Positions 41,724 through 52,567 are shown, counted from the stretch's first letter. The stretch is 64,000 nt of DNA from Streptantibioticus cattleyicolor NRRL 8057 = DSM 46488 (GCF_000240165.1 NC_017586.1:2480001-2544000), one strand, 5' to 3'. The notes: generated by a model from the letters alone, not told the origin. Program-made: numbers and translations.

Positions 41724-42611
41724 TCAGGCGAAGACCACGGTCCGGCTGCCGTTGAGGAGTACGCGGTGTTCGCTGTGCCACTGCACGGCGCGGGCGAGGG
41801 CCTGGCATTCGACGTCCCGGCCGATGGCGACGAGTTGGGCGGGGGTGACGCCGTGGCCCACTCGTTCGACCTCCTGCTCGATGATGGGGCCCTCGTCGAG
41901 GTCGGCGGTGACGTAGTGGGCGGTGGCGCCGATCAGTTTCACGCCGCGGGCGTGTGCCTGGTGGTAGGGCTTGGCGCCCTTGAAGCTCGGCAGGAAGGAG
42001 TGGTGGATGTTGATGATGCGGCCGGGCAGCCGCTTGCACAGGTCGTCGGAGATGACCTGCATGTAGCGGGCGAGCACGACCAGGTCCACGCGCTCGGAAT
42101 CGATCAGGGAGAGCAGCCGGGCCTCGGCCTCCGGCTTGTTCTCCTTGGTCACCGGGATGTGATGGAAGGGGACGTTGTAGGAGCCGGCCAGTTCCTCGAA
42201 GTCGCGGTGGTTGGAGACCACGGCGGCGATCTCGATCGGGAGCGCGCCGATGCGGGCGCGGAAGAGCAGGTCGTTCAGGCAGTGCCCGAACTTGCTGACC
42301 ATGATCAGCACCCGCATCTTCTCCTCGGCGGGGTGGATGCGCCAGTCCATCTGGAAGCTGTCGGCGATGGCGGCGAAGCTGGCCCGCAGCTTCTCCACGG
42401 TGACCGGGGGCTCGGCGGAGAAGGCGACGCGCATGAAGAACAGTCCGGTGTCCTGGTCGCCGAACTGCTGGCTGTCCACGATGTTGCAACCTGTCATGAA
42501 CAGGTAGCTGGAGACGGCGTGCACGATGCCCTGCTTGTCGGGGCAGGAGAGCGTCAGGACGTACTGCGGGTCGGACTGCTGTGCTTCACTCACCGCAATA
42601 GCGTCGCACAT
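41724..42611 (-). CDS. purU: Formyltetrahydrofolate deformylase
   Basis: 295 aa. The N-terminal ACT domain (LTLSCPDKQGIVHAVS) is followed by the formyltransferase-fold domain with NIHHSFLPSFKGAKPYHQA and GATAHYVTADLDEGPII, containing the catalytic Asn, His and Asp. Hydrolyses 10-formyl-THF to formate and THF, balancing one-carbon pools for purine and glycine/serine metabolism. The length matches the family. A start a few codons inside (at VSEAQQ) is possible. Confidence 0.95.
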   Translation of the reverse strand: MCDAIAVSEAQQSDPQYVLTLSCPDKQGIVHAVSSYLFMTGCNIVDSQQFGDQDTGLFFMRVAFSAEPPVTVEKLRASFAAIADSFQMDWRIHPAEEKMRVLIMVSKFGHCLNDLLFRARIGALPIEIAAVVSNHRDFEELAGSYNVPFHHIPVTKENKPEAEARLLSLIDSERVDLVVLARYMQVISDDLCKRLPGRIINIHHSFLPSFKGAKPYHQAHARGVKLIGATAHYVTADLDEGPIIEQEVERVGHGVTPAQLVAIGRDVECQALARAVQWHSEHRVLLNGSRTVVFA

Positions 42612-42677
42612 CCGCCCGGCCGTCCGGCGCCCCGTCCGGCCAACGAGACCCCGGGGCGCGGGCGGGGCGGGGGCGCC

Positions 42678-43193
42678 TCACCTGGTCCTGGTGTATATCG
42701 CCAGCACGTCCAGCGAGCGCGGCGGCGCGTCGGGGTCGTCCCCGTCGTTGCCGGCGAGCAGCGCGTGGGCCTCACGGGCCGCACGGACGGCGTCGGGCCA
42801 GGCGGGGTGGTCGAGGTAGGCGCGTACCGGGGCGTCGGCGCCCACGTCGTGCAGGATCCGCAGCACCCGCAGCACCGCGGCGTCCACCAGCGCCGCCTCC
42901 TGGGCGTCGCGGAAGATCGTGCCCACGTACTTCTCGGCCGACCAGTTGTCCAGCCAGGTGTCCTCCACCAGCCGGTAGACGGCGTCGGTCACGTCACCGT
43001 AACCGGGGCGGCCGGCCACCCAGCACTCGTGCTGGAAGACCGGGTCGCCGAGCATGTGCAGCGCGGAGCGCACGTTGCTACGCCAGCGCCACCAGGGCAT
43101 GTCGTTGAGCCGCATACGCCCCATCGTGGAGGAGCGGGCGCCCCGCCGGGAAGACTTCTCCGAACCTTGCACGGTCACCGATCGTACGTTCAT
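42678..43193 (-). CDS. Conserved hypothetical protein (Streptomyces)
   Basis: 171 aa, charged and Trp-rich, probably alpha-helical. No family recognised. Notable segments are MPWWRWRSNVRSALHML and DTWLDNWSAEKYVGTIFRDAQ. No signal peptide or membrane segment. Start uncertain: ATG 43193, or internal ATGs at 43124 (MGRMRL) and 43115, where the conserved-looking part begins. It lies 66 bp upstream of purU on the same strand and may be co-transcribed with it. Confidence 0.75.
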   Translation of the reverse strand: MNVRSVTVQGSEKSSRRGARSSTMGRMRLNDMPWWRWRSNVRSALHMLGDPVFQHECWVAGRPGYGDVTDAVYRLVEDTWLDNWSAEKYVGTIFRDAQEAALVDAAVLRVLRILHDVGADAPVRAYLDHPAWPDAVRAAREAHALLAGNDGDDPDAPPRSLDVLAIYTRTR

Positions 43194-43326
43194 CTGCCCG
43201 ATCGGCCCGCGTCAGGGCCGGTCGGGACATGATCGCCAGGTGCCCACGGGCAATTCACCCGGTGGCCACCGACCGTTACGCCATGGTCACACGGAAGTTG
43301 TCGCGGCCGGAGAAAAGTACCGGTTC

Positions 43327-44568
43327 ATGACCGGTACACGACGCGCCGGGGCCGTGGCGACGGCCACGGTCCTGATCGGCGGCTGGCTGCTCGGCGGCTG
43401 CGGTCTGTCCTCCGCGACGGCGGGGGGAACGCGGGACCCCATCGTGGTGATGACGTGGGCACCGCAGAACACCAACTCCACCAACATGCCGGGCATGCCG
43501 GCCACCGCCGAGGCGTACGCGCGGATGGTCAACGCCCGCGGCGGCCTGGGCGGGCACCGGCTCCAGGTCCTCACCTGCGACGAGCACAACGACACCGTGC
43601 GCGCCGAACGCTGCGCGCAACAGGCGGTGGACGCGCACGCGGTGGCCGTGATCGGCTCCTACAGCCAGTACGGGCAGAGCTACATGGCCTCGCTGGAGAC
43701 CGCGGGCATCCCCTACCTGGGCGGGTACGGGATCGCCCAGGAGGAGTTCACCAGCCCGCTGTCGTACCCGGTCAACGGCGGCGGGCCGGCGCTGCTGGCG
43801 GGCAACGGGCAGCAGCTGGCGTCCGGTTGCCGCACGACGGCGCTGGTGCGTCCGGACACCACGACGGGCGACCAGTACCCGGAGTTCCTGGACGCCGGGC
43901 TCACCGCCGCCCACCGGCCGCCCGCCGACGACGTGCGGGCGCCGGACGACGCCACCGACTACACGGCGGCGGCCGAGCGGGCGGTGGGCGGCGGCGGACC
44001 CGGACGCTGTGTGACCGCGGTGCTCGGCGACCGCACCGCCACCTTCTTCGACTCCTTCCGGCGGCTGGGGATCGGTGGCATCCGCACCGCCTCGGTGCTC
44101 GGCAGCGTCAAGCAGTCGCTGCTGGACAGCACCGGTGGGACGGACAGCCCGCTGGAGGGCGCCTACGCCACCAGCTGGTACCCGCCGGCCGCCGACCCGC
44201 GCTGGAACCCGATGCGGGACGCCATCGCCCGCTTCGCCTTCGACGACAACCGGATCGACGTGGCCGACCCGGGCGCGGAGACCACCTGGATCGCGTACAC
44301 CGTCTTCGCCGACGTGGTCCGCGCCCTCGGCGACTCGCCGGTGACCGCGGCGACCGTGCGCCGCGCCCTGGACCACACCGAGGGGCTCACCACCGGCGGG
44401 CTGACCCCGCCGCTGGGCTGGCGGTACGGCGACATGCTGGCGGTGCGCGACTATCCGCGCATGGTCAACGCGTCCGTCACCTTCCAGGTGGTGCGCGGCG
44501 GCCGACTCCAGGCGGTGGGCAAGGGCGGCTTCGTGGACATGCGCGGAATCCTGGAGGGCGCCTCCTGA
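43327..44568 (+). CDS. Branched-chain-amino-acid-type ABC substrate-binding lipoprotein
   Basis: 413 aa. The signal peptide ends in the lipobox LLGGC (Cys25). The mature part is a periplasmic-binding-protein type I fold (Peripla_BP_6) with GHRLQVLTCDEHNDTVRAE and AVAVIGSYSQYGQSYM. No permease or ATPase genes are adjacent, so it is an orphan binding protein and may serve as a sensor or share a transporter encoded elsewhere. The first residues are Arg-rich (MTGTRR). Confidence 0.88.
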   Translation: MTGTRRAGAVATATVLIGGWLLGGCGLSSATAGGTRDPIVVMTWAPQNTNSTNMPGMPATAEAYARMVNARGGLGGHRLQVLTCDEHNDTVRAERCAQQAVDAHAVAVIGSYSQYGQSYMASLETAGIPYLGGYGIAQEEFTSPLSYPVNGGGPALLAGNGQQLASGCRTTALVRPDTTTGDQYPEFLDAGLTAAHRPPADDVRAPDDATDYTAAAERAVGGGGPGRCVTAVLGDRTATFFDSFRRLGIGGIRTASVLGSVKQSLLDSTGGTDSPLEGAYATSWYPPAADPRWNPMRDAIARFAFDDNRIDVADPGAETTWIAYTVFADVVRALGDSPVTAATVRRALDHTEGLTTGGLTPPLGWRYGDMLAVRDYPRMVNASVTFQVVRGGRLQAVGKGGFVDMRGILEGAS

Positions 44569-44608
44569 CCCGGCCCGCCCCACGCCGACGCCCGGCCGAC
44601 GTCCCCGT

Positions 44609-44636
44609 CCCGGCCGCCCCGCGCCGGGCGGCCGGG
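44609..44636. terminator. Strong bidirectional hairpin
   Basis: CCCGGCCGCCC at 44609-44619 pairs perfectly with GGGCGGCCGGG at 44626-44636 (11 bp, 6-base loop), between two convergent genes. Confidence 0.75.
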
Positions 44637-44641
44637 GCGGG

Positions 44642-46225
44642 TCACAGCTGGGTGAACTCCCGCTGGGTGAGCCCGTAACGGGAGGCGATCGGGTTCCACA
44701 GCCCGGCCGCGCGCTTCTTGGCCGCGGTGGCGTCGCCGCTGGAGGCGTTGGCCTGCTGCGCCTGGCCGGTGATCCTGGCGTGGCCCTTGTGGCAGCCCTT
44801 CTTGTCGGCGGCCACCTGGTCGGCCCAGGCCGCGTAGTGGTTGTCGGCGGCGGCCGAGGCCTTCCACGCCGCGGTGAGCTGGGCGGTGAGCTGGTCGTGG
44901 CCGGGGAGCCTGCCGAGGTCGAGCCCGCCGAGCTTGGCCACCAGGTCGTCGCGTTGTCCGGCGGCCGAGCGCAGATCGGCGGCGGCCTTGTGCAGGTCGC
45001 CGCAGTTCTTGATGGTCTCCACGGCGTTGATCACGGTGGCCCGGCTGCTGTTGCTGGTGGCCAGCAGGGCGTCGAGCCGCTTGGCCTGGTCGGCCGCCGG
45101 GTCGGCGGAATCGCCGGTGGCGCCGGAGGAGGCGGCCGGCGCGGTGGCCCCGGCCTTCTGCGGCTGGTCGTTCCCGCCGCCGCTGAGCGCGGCGCCGGTG
45201 GCGATGCCGACCGCCGCGAGGACGGCGATCCCGGCGCCGATCAGCACCGGCCGCGACGGCTTGCGGCGCCCGCCCGCCGGGGCGGGGACGTCGGCCGGGC
45301 CGGCCCCGGCGCCGGTGCCGCCGGCCGGACGGTACCCGGGCGGCACCGGAGGCTGCCCGAACGGCTGGGCGGGGCGCGGCGGTTGGACCCCGGCCCCCTG
45401 CGTCGGGGCGCCGAAGCCGGGGCGGGGGCGCTCGGGCCGGGGCACGGTGGGACGGTACGGCGCCCGGTCGGCGGGGGGCGCGACGCCGTCCTGGCGGTAC
45501 AGGTAGTCGTAGTCGTCCTGGCCCTGCGGAGGGCCCGCGGCGGGCGGCGGCGGACCGGCCGGAGCGGACGCGGCGGGCTGCCACGGGTCGTCGGTCGTCA
45601 GCGGCAGTTGCCGGGTGGCGTCGTGGGTGCCGTCGGGCAGCGGCGCGGGGACGACCTGGGTCGGCTGGTCGACCGGGTCGCCGAGGTCGGCGGAGGGCAC
45701 CGGGCCCTGGGGGACGCCGGGGCGCACGGCGAACGGCACGCTGGGCACCGTCGGCGGGCCGGCCGGCAGCGGCGGGACGGGCGCCTCGAACCGCTGCTCG
45801 GGCGGGAGCGGACGGCTCAACAGCCGCCGGGTGGCGTCCGCTTGGTCGCCGGCGTCCTGGAACGGCGGGATGAACTGGGTCTTCTCGGAGTCGGCGGAGG
45901 GCGGCGGCGGGGTGCCGTAAGGGGTCAGCACCCGGGTGGCGTCGGCGTCGGCGGGCCCCTGCGCCGGTATGCCCGGCTGCGTCGGCGCCCCGTGGCCCGG
46001 CGGGAACGGAGGCTGCCCCGGGGGCGCGGCGGGCGGCGGGGCGTCGCCCCACGGCCGGCCCGCGGCGGGCTGCACGACCGGGGCCGGCTGCTCCCAGGAG
46101 TCGCCCTGCGCGGGCAGCACGACGCCTTCGCGGGCGTCCCGGGCCGCCGGTACGTGCGGCTCGCGCGGGATCGGCAGCGGTCGGTACGTGCCGTCCGGCA
46201 CCTCGTCTCCCCGTCCGCTCTGCAT
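44642..46225 (-). CDS. Pro-rich single-pass membrane protein with repeated TQ/TR motifs
   Basis: 527 aa from the ATG at 46225 with GGAG upstream. About 320 cytoplasmic Pro/Gly-rich residues precede one transmembrane helix (VLIGAGIAVLAAVGIATGAA, about 325-344) and an external domain of about 180 residues with two cysteines and alternating Ala/Lys helices. The cytoplasmic part contains five short phospho-acceptor-like motifs: ATRVLTPYG, KTQFIPPF, ATRRLLSRP, PTQVVPAPL and ATRQLPLTT. In Streptomyces, such threonine motifs near Pro-rich stretches are typical of proteins phosphorylated by Ser/Thr kinases and bound by FHA domains. Function otherwise unknown. Confidence 0.82.
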   Translation of the reverse strand: MQSGRGDEVPDGTYRPLPIPREPHVPAARDAREGVVLPAQGDSWEQPAPVVQPAAGRPWGDAPPPAAPPGQPPFPPGHGAPTQPGIPAQGPADADATRVLTPYGTPPPPSADSEKTQFIPPFQDAGDQADATRRLLSRPLPPEQRFEAPVPPLPAGPPTVPSVPFAVRPGVPQGPVPSADLGDPVDQPTQVVPAPLPDGTHDATRQLPLTTDDPWQPAASAPAGPPPPAAGPPQGQDDYDYLYRQDGVAPPADRAPYRPTVPRPERPRPGFGAPTQGAGVQPPRPAQPFGQPPVPPGYRPAGGTGAGAGPADVPAPAGGRRKPSRPVLIGAGIAVLAAVGIATGAALSGGGNDQPQKAGATAPAASSGATGDSADPAADQAKRLDALLATSNSSRATVINAVETIKNCGDLHKAAADLRSAAGQRDDLVAKLGGLDLGRLPGHDQLTAQLTAAWKASAAADNHYAAWADQVAADKKGCHKGHARITGQAQQANASSGDATAAKKRAAGLWNPIASRYGLTQREFTQL

Positions 46226-46532
46226 CTGACGGAACTCCTGCCTGCTTCGTGTGCCCGGAAGGACCCTCCTCCGGGTCCCCCGAATTGGACCTACGGAACG
46301 TCGGCTCACGCTACCGGGTGAATTCCGCTCCGGACCACGTACCCGTTGCGGCGACCGGTCGGCAGGCAGACGACGGCCGGTCGGAAGGTCCGGAGCATCC
46401 CGGAATCCCCGAGGTGTCCGCGCAGGCCACGGCGGGTGTGTCGGTCACGTAACAATTCGGCCGCGCGGCGCCCGGGCGTCCGTTTCCGCCCGATCCGCGG
46501 CGCCGGTCCGCCGGCACCCCGCCGCCGTCGCG
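46226..46532. other. Spacer between two minus-strand genes
   Basis: About 305 bp that should hold the promoter of the membrane protein gene and the terminator of the NsdA-like gene. I see no distinct dyad or extra gene. Confidence 0.4.
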
Positions 46533-47915
46533 TCAGGCGGCCGCCTCCCGTTCCTCCAGCCGCGCCGTGAACTCCCGTACCGCGGGCTCCTGGGCGAACG
46601 GCTCCAGGCGGCGCCGGAAGTCGTCCAGGTATTCCGCGCCGCGGTTGGAGCGCACCCCGGCCAGCAGGTCGACCGCCCGCGTCGCGGTGGCGCACCCCTG
46701 CTCCACCTCGCGGGCCTGCACCTGCGCCGAGGCCAGCAGCAGCAGCCCGATCGCGCGGCGGCGCACTCGGCCCGGCGGATGGCCGGCCAGCGCCTCCTCG
46801 GCCCGCCGCGCGGCGGGGCCGGGCTGCTCCAGGTCCCGGTGGCAGTGGGCGAGTTCGTCGGCGAGGTACGCCTGGTCGAAGTGGGCGATCCAGTCGGGGT
46901 CCTCCTCGGGGGTGGCGCGGGAGAGCGCCTCGACCGCCCGGCCCGCCACCGCCTCGCAGGCGCGGGCGTCGCCCAGCAGCGCGTGGCCGCGTGCCTCGGC
47001 CGCGTAGAACATCGCCTGCGCGGTCGGGGTGACCTGGCCGCGGGCGCCCTCCTGGGCGGCCCTGGCCAGTTGGGCGATCTCCCGGGGGTTGCCGAGCGAG
47101 GCGGCCAGGTGGCTCATGCCGGCCGCCAGGACGTAGCCGCCGTAACCGCGGTCGCCGGCCGCCTGGGCCAGCCGCAGCGCCTGGATGTAGTAGCGCTGGG
47201 CGAGGCCGGGCTGGCCGGTGTCGACCGCCATGTACCCGGCGAGTTCGGTCAGCCGGGAGACCGCGGCGAACAACTGCCGCCCGGTGGACTCCCGGTAGGA
47301 ACCGGCCAGCAACCCGGAGACCACGCTGTTGAGGTAGTGGACGACCACCGGGCGCACGTGGCCGCTGCCGAACCGGTGGTCGAGGTCGACCAGGGCGCGG
47401 GTGGTGGCGCGGACCGCCTCGACGTCGGCGGTGCCGACCCGGGGGCCGCCGGTGCGGCCGACGGACGGGTCCGGGCCGGTGATCAGCCAGTCGCGGCTCG
47501 GTTCGACCAGCGCGGAGGCGGCCACCGTGGATCCGGTGAGGAAGTCGCGGCGGCCCACGTCGCTGCGCCACAGCTCGCACGCCTGCTCGACGGCGCCGAG
47601 CACGGTGGGCGCGAAGTGCAGGCCCACGCCGGAGGCGAGGTTGCGGCCGTTGGCCATGCCGATCTCGTCGATGGTGACGGTGCGGCCGAGCTTGCGGCCG
47701 AGCGCCTCGGCGATCACGGCCGGGGCGCGCCCCCTGGGCTGCTGGCCCCGGAGCCAGCGGGCCACGGAGGTCTTGTCGTACCGCAGGTCGAGGCCGTGCT
47801 CCGCGCCACACATGTTGACGCGGCGGGCCAGGCCCGCGTTGGAGCAGGCGGCTTCCTGGATCAGCGCCTGCAGCCGTTCGTTCGGCTGACGCGCCACAAG
47901 CGGTCGGGCGGCCAT
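46533..47915 (-). CDS. NsdA/NsdB-like HTH-TPR regulator
   Basis: 460 aa from the ATG at 47915 with GAGGGGG upstream. The N-terminal 75 residues are a helix-turn-helix-like domain (DKTSVARWLRGQQPRGRAP), then a conserved linker (VGRRDFLTGSTVAASAL), then tetratricopeptide-type helices to the end. Streptomyces proteins of this design (NsdA, NsdB) are negative regulators of sporulation and antibiotic production. The role here is inferred from architecture only. Confidence 0.85.
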   Translation of the reverse strand: MAARPLVARQPNERLQALIQEAACSNAGLARRVNMCGAEHGLDLRYDKTSVARWLRGQQPRGRAPAVIAEALGRKLGRTVTIDEIGMANGRNLASGVGLHFAPTVLGAVEQACELWRSDVGRRDFLTGSTVAASALVEPSRDWLITGPDPSVGRTGGPRVGTADVEAVRATTRALVDLDHRFGSGHVRPVVVHYLNSVVSGLLAGSYRESTGRQLFAAVSRLTELAGYMAVDTGQPGLAQRYYIQALRLAQAAGDRGYGGYVLAAGMSHLAASLGNPREIAQLARAAQEGARGQVTPTAQAMFYAAEARGHALLGDARACEAVAGRAVEALSRATPEEDPDWIAHFDQAYLADELAHCHRDLEQPGPAARRAEEALAGHPPGRVRRRAIGLLLLASAQVQAREVEQGCATATRAVDLLAGVRSNRGAEYLDDFRRRLEPFAQEPAVREFTARLEEREAAA

Positions 47916-48179
47916 CGTCGTCCCCCTCTTCGCGGTACACGACTGGTGCACGATCTCTGCCCAGACAACGGGGCCGGATATTCCATGTCTTGGCAGGCAA
48001 TCAATACTTTTTCGGCACGTGACGGCCTAAGCTCCGCAACATGCCGAAGAGCACCTACCCACCCCGGTAGCCGGACCCTCTCGCGCGCCCCCGCCCATGC
48101 ACCCATGCGCCCCGCATGACGCGTCGAGCGCGCGAAACACCGGCCGTAACCCTTGTCCGCCAAGGCAGTTGGGCAGCGC

Positions 48180-48860
48180 GTGAATGACACCCGGGTCGCC
48201 GACACCCTCCCGCCCGCCCAACGACTCGCCTCCAGCAGCCAGTTGCTCGACGCGGCGGTGCGTTACGCGGAGGGACGGCACTGGGAGGTCTGCCCCGGCG
48301 CGTGGCTGGTGGAGGCGGACGGCGTGACGCGCTGCTCGTGCGGCGACCCGGGCTGCTCCGAGCCGGGCGCCCACCCCACCCGCCCCGACTGGCCCGGTCA
48401 GGCCACCGGGAACCCGGACGCGGTGCGGCGGCTGTGGAGCGGGCAGCTGCAGGCGTCGGTGCTCCTGCCCACCGGGCGCACCTTCGACGCGGTCGACGTG
48501 CCGGAGGCCGCCGGATGCCTGGCGCTGGCCCGGCTGGAGCGGATGGAACTGCCGCTGGGCCCGGTGCTCTTCACCCCGACCCGCCGGCTGGTCTTCCTCG
48601 TGCTGCCCGGCGCCAAGGCCAAGCTGCCCGATCTGCTGCGCGCCCTCGGCCGCCGCCCCGGCACGCTCGACCTGCGGGTGCACGGGGACGGCGACTACCT
48701 GGCCGCGCCGCCGACCCGGCTGGGCGGTGCCGGGCCGGTGCGCTGGGCCCGCCGGCCCAACGCGCTCAACCGCTGGCTGCCCGATGTGGAAGAGATGCTG
48801 AGCCCACTGGCGTACGCCTGCGGCCGGGAGGCGGCGGCCCGCCGCGAACGCCCGGCCTGA
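48180..48860 (+). CDS. Bifunctional primase/polymerase N-terminal-domain-like protein
   Basis: 226 aa from the GTG at 48180. The fold resembles the prim-pol N-terminal domain seen in actinobacterial conserved proteins: LLDAAVRYAEGRHWEVCPGAWL, a Cys cluster (CSCGDPGC), PDWPGQATGNPDAVRRLW and FDAVDVPEAAG. The second catalytic acidic residues of true prim-pols are not obvious, so it may be an inactive relative. A conserved streptomycete gene of unknown role. The next gene begins 148 bp downstream. Confidence 0.75.
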   Translation: MNDTRVADTLPPAQRLASSSQLLDAAVRYAEGRHWEVCPGAWLVEADGVTRCSCGDPGCSEPGAHPTRPDWPGQATGNPDAVRRLWSGQLQASVLLPTGRTFDAVDVPEAAGCLALARLERMELPLGPVLFTPTRRLVFLVLPGAKAKLPDLLRALGRRPGTLDLRVHGDGDYLAAPPTRLGGAGPVRWARRPNALNRWLPDVEEMLSPLAYACGREAAARRERPA

Positions 48861-49007
48861 CCCCGCGCACCGGGCCGTTTGGCCCCCCGTTCACCGCCGC
48901 CCCTATGGTGGATCCCCGGCATCGGCAGGACGCCGACCACGTCCGCGATGCCGTGGCGTACAGGGCCGCTGACGGCGGCCCGCGACAAACGGGGAAGGCG
49001 GCGCACC

Positions 49008-49810
<803 letters not shown>

Positions 49811-49814
<4 letters not shown>

Positions 49815-51469
49815 GCGCGCTCGTCGAACCGCCGGTGACCGCCGTGCCCGCCGGCGGCGGACGGGCGCCGGGCGCGGCGCTGGTGCTGATCCGGCTCAAG
49901 CTCACGCTGCTGCGCAACGGACTGCGCCGCTCCCCCGGCCGCGCCGCCGGGTACGTCATCGGCTCGGTGCTGGCGCTGGTGCCCGCGGTGGGCGTGCTGC
50001 TGGGCATGATCGCGCTGCGGGCGGCGCACCCGGCGCACACCGCCCCGGTCGGCTGCGCGCTGCTGGTGGTCCTCGCGCTGTGCTGGGCGTTCGTGCCGCT
50101 GTTCTTCTTCGGCGGGGACGAGACGCTGGACCCGACGCGGCTGGTGATGCTGCCGTTGCGGCCGTGGCCGATGGTGGGCGGGCTGCTGGCGGCCTCGCTG
50201 GTGGGCGTGGGTCCGCTGTTCACGCTGATCACGGTGGCGGGCGCGATGCTGGCGGTGACCATGACGGCGGCGGCGGTGCCGGTCGCGGTGGTCGCCGCCG
50301 CGTTGACGCTGCTGCTCTGCGTGACGCTGGCGCGTTCGGTGGCCGCCGCCAACACCCGTCTGCTGACCAGCCGCAAGGGGCGCGACCTGGCGCTGATGAG
50401 CGGTCTGATCGTGGCGGTCGGGATCCAGCTGGCCAACCTGGCGGTGCAGAAGCTGACCACCCCGCAGGGGGTGCGCTTCCTCGATCCGCTGGCCCATGTG
50501 CTGCGCTGGGTGCCGCCGGGTTCGGCGGTGGACGCGGTGCACGCCGCGAGCGCCGGGCAGTGGGGCCGGGCGGCGGTCGGGCTGGCGCTCACCGCCGCCG
50601 CGACGGGGCTGCTGCTGTGGTGGTGGGGGCGGAGCCTGACCCGGCTGATGACCGCCCCGGACGCCTCCACGGTGCCGGCCGCGGCGAGCGGCCCGGACGC
50701 CGAACGGCGCTCCGCGCGGGCGGGTTCGGGCGGCCGGCTGGTCTCCGGGCGCACCGGCACCGTGATGGAGCGCCAGTTCCGCTATGCCTGGCGTGATCCG
50801 CGGACCAAGGCGGCGTGGGCGACCTCGCTGGGCATCGGGCTGCTGATGCCGGTGGTGTGGGCGGCGCAGGGCACCGGGTCGATGTACTCGGTGTGCATGT
50901 CCTCCGGGCTGCTCGGGATGCAGGTCTACAACCAGTTCGGGATGGACGGTTCGGCGTTCTGGCTGGTGTCGCAGACGATCGGCTCGCGGGCGGCGGCCGA
51001 GGCCGAACTGCGCGGCCGGGCGCTGGCGATCGCGGTGGTCGCCGTGCCGTACACCTGCGTGGCCGCGGTGCTGACGGCGGCGATGCTGCACGGCTGGGCG
51101 ACGCTGCCGGAGAGCGTCGGGCTGGCGCTGGCGCTGCTGGGCTCGCTGCTCGGGCTGGGGGCGCCGACCTCGGTGCGCTTCCCGTACGCGGTGCCGCAGA
51201 ACAACTCGTTCCAGAGCGCGGTGCCGGGGCAGACCAGCCTGGTGCTGAGCAACCTGCTGGCCGGCACGGTGGCCGCGGCGCTGGTGACCGCCCCGGTGCT
51301 CGGCCTGCTCATCGGCCTCCACCTGGCCGGGCTGCACGGGCTGCTGTGGCTGGTGCTGCCGGTGGGCGCGGGGTACGGGGCCGTGGTGGCGGTGCTCGGG
51401 ATCCGGGTGGCGGCCACCTGGCTGCCGCGGCGGCTGCCGGAGATCCTCACAGCGGTCAGCAAGGCCTGA
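49811..51469 (+). CDS. ABC transporter permease
   Basis: 552 aa from a GTG overlapping the ATPase stop. About 10-12 hydrophobic segments in two halves, separated by a polar region (residues about 280-330) with the conserved RQFRYAWRDPRTKA. The second part of TM1, FVPLFFFGGDETLDPTRLV, is characteristic of an actinobacterial exporter-permease group. Substrate unknown. Confidence 0.9.
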
Positions 51470-51671
51470 CCGCCCCCGAGGTCGAACACCCCTGCGAGAA
51501 ACCGGCGACGGCGATTCAACACCGCCCTTTCGAGTGACACCGGTGACGTGTTGTGACCGTCCGTGGCGGGGAGTCATGAGGGCGGGGAGACAGTTCCCGG
51601 CAGGCGGGGGAAGGACCCGGAAAGCTCGGGGTTCCGGGTACAGGCGCCCGCCGGGACGAAAAGGGGAGGAA

Positions 51672-51701
51672 GGGCCCCGGCACCGTCAGGTGCCGGGGCC
51701 C
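51672..51701. terminator. Perfect 13-bp hairpin terminator
   Basis: GGGCCCCGGCACC (51672-51684) pairs completely with GGTGCCGGGGCCC (51689-51701) around GTCA, between the convergent permease and dmdR1 genes. No T-run. Confidence 0.85.
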
Positions 51702-51735
51702 CTGCCGTCCCGGCCGACGCCTTCCGCGCCGAGGG

Positions 51736-52428
51736 CTACTTCTTGGCCACGAAGACGTGGCCGGCCACGTCGAGGCTGAGTTCGGCGGCCTCGCCGCCGC
51801 TGCCGACCAGGACGCCGCCGGGCGAACCGGTGACGCTGACCACGGAGCCGGGCTGCACCCCGGCCCGCCGCAGCGTGTACATCAGCTGGGCGTCGGTCTG
51901 GATGGGCTCGCCGATCCGGCGGACCACCACCGTCTTGGCCTCGTCGGCGGGGCTCAGCTCGGTGAGGCTGACCGTGCCCTCGTCCTGGAAGCCGCCGCCC
52001 TGCTGCTCGCCCAGCTCCTCCAGACCGGGGATGGGGTTGCCGTACGGCGACTCGGTGGGGTGGCGCAGCAGCTCCAGCACACGGCGCTCGACGGCCTCGC
52101 TCATCACGTGCTCCCAGCGGCACGCCTCGGCGTGCACCTGCTCCCACTCCAGGCCGATCACGTCGACCAGCAGGCATTCGGCGAGCCGGTGCTTGCGCAT
52201 CACCCGGGTGGCGAGCCGGCGGCCCTCCTCGGTCAGCTCCAGGTGACGGTCGCCGGCCACCTGCACCAGCCCGTCACGTTCCATCCGCGCCACGGTCTGG
52301 CTCACCGTCGGACCGCTCTGGTCGAGCCGCTCGGCGATACGGGCGCGCATGGGGACCACACCCTCCTCCTCCAGCTCCAGGATGGTGCGGAGATACATCT
52401 CCGTGGTGTCGATGAGGTGTCCCGACAT
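51736..52428 (-). CDS. dmdR1: Iron-dependent DtxR/IdeR family repressor
   Basis: 230 aa, the full length of DtxR-type regulators with the C-terminal SH3-like domain. The HTH region is SGPTVSQTVARMERDGL. Metal ligands correspond to DtxR: Met11, His80, Cys103, Glu106 and His107 (KHRLAE and CRWEHVMS). With Fe2+ it should bind iron boxes and repress siderophore and iron uptake genes. The start ATG at 52428 is supported by the match to DtxR (DTTEMYLRTI). In Streptomyces coelicolor an antiparallel gene, adm, has been described overlapping dmdR1, and a long open antisense frame is also present here. Confidence 0.93.
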   Translation of the reverse strand: MSGHLIDTTEMYLRTILELEEEGVVPMRARIAERLDQSGPTVSQTVARMERDGLVQVAGDRHLELTEEGRRLATRVMRKHRLAECLLVDVIGLEWEQVHAEACRWEHVMSEAVERRVLELLRHPTESPYGNPIPGLEELGEQQGGGFQDEGTVSLTELSPADEAKTVVVRRIGEPIQTDAQLMYTLRRAGVQPGSVVSVTGSPGGVLVGSGGEAAELSLDVAGHVFVAKK

Positions 52429-52567
52429 ACGTGCCCCTCAATAGGTCGTGCGGTGGCCCTGCTGCCAATTCTGACGCATGCCACCGACAACGGGGCCGGA
52501 CCGGTGTTGACAGCCCGCACCGCCAGGGCCCACCGTGATCGGCGACATCCGAGCGAAGGAACCGGGC

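Noticed and set aside
42678-42760. Riboswitch upstream of purU
   Set aside because: The 66-bp gap between the hypothetical gene and purU is too short and shows no distinct stems or known aptamer core.
52429-52567. Iron box (TTAGG-type dyad) in the dmdR1/SIS promoter
   Set aside because: I found no 19-bp TTAGGTTAGGCTCACCTAA-like sequence there.
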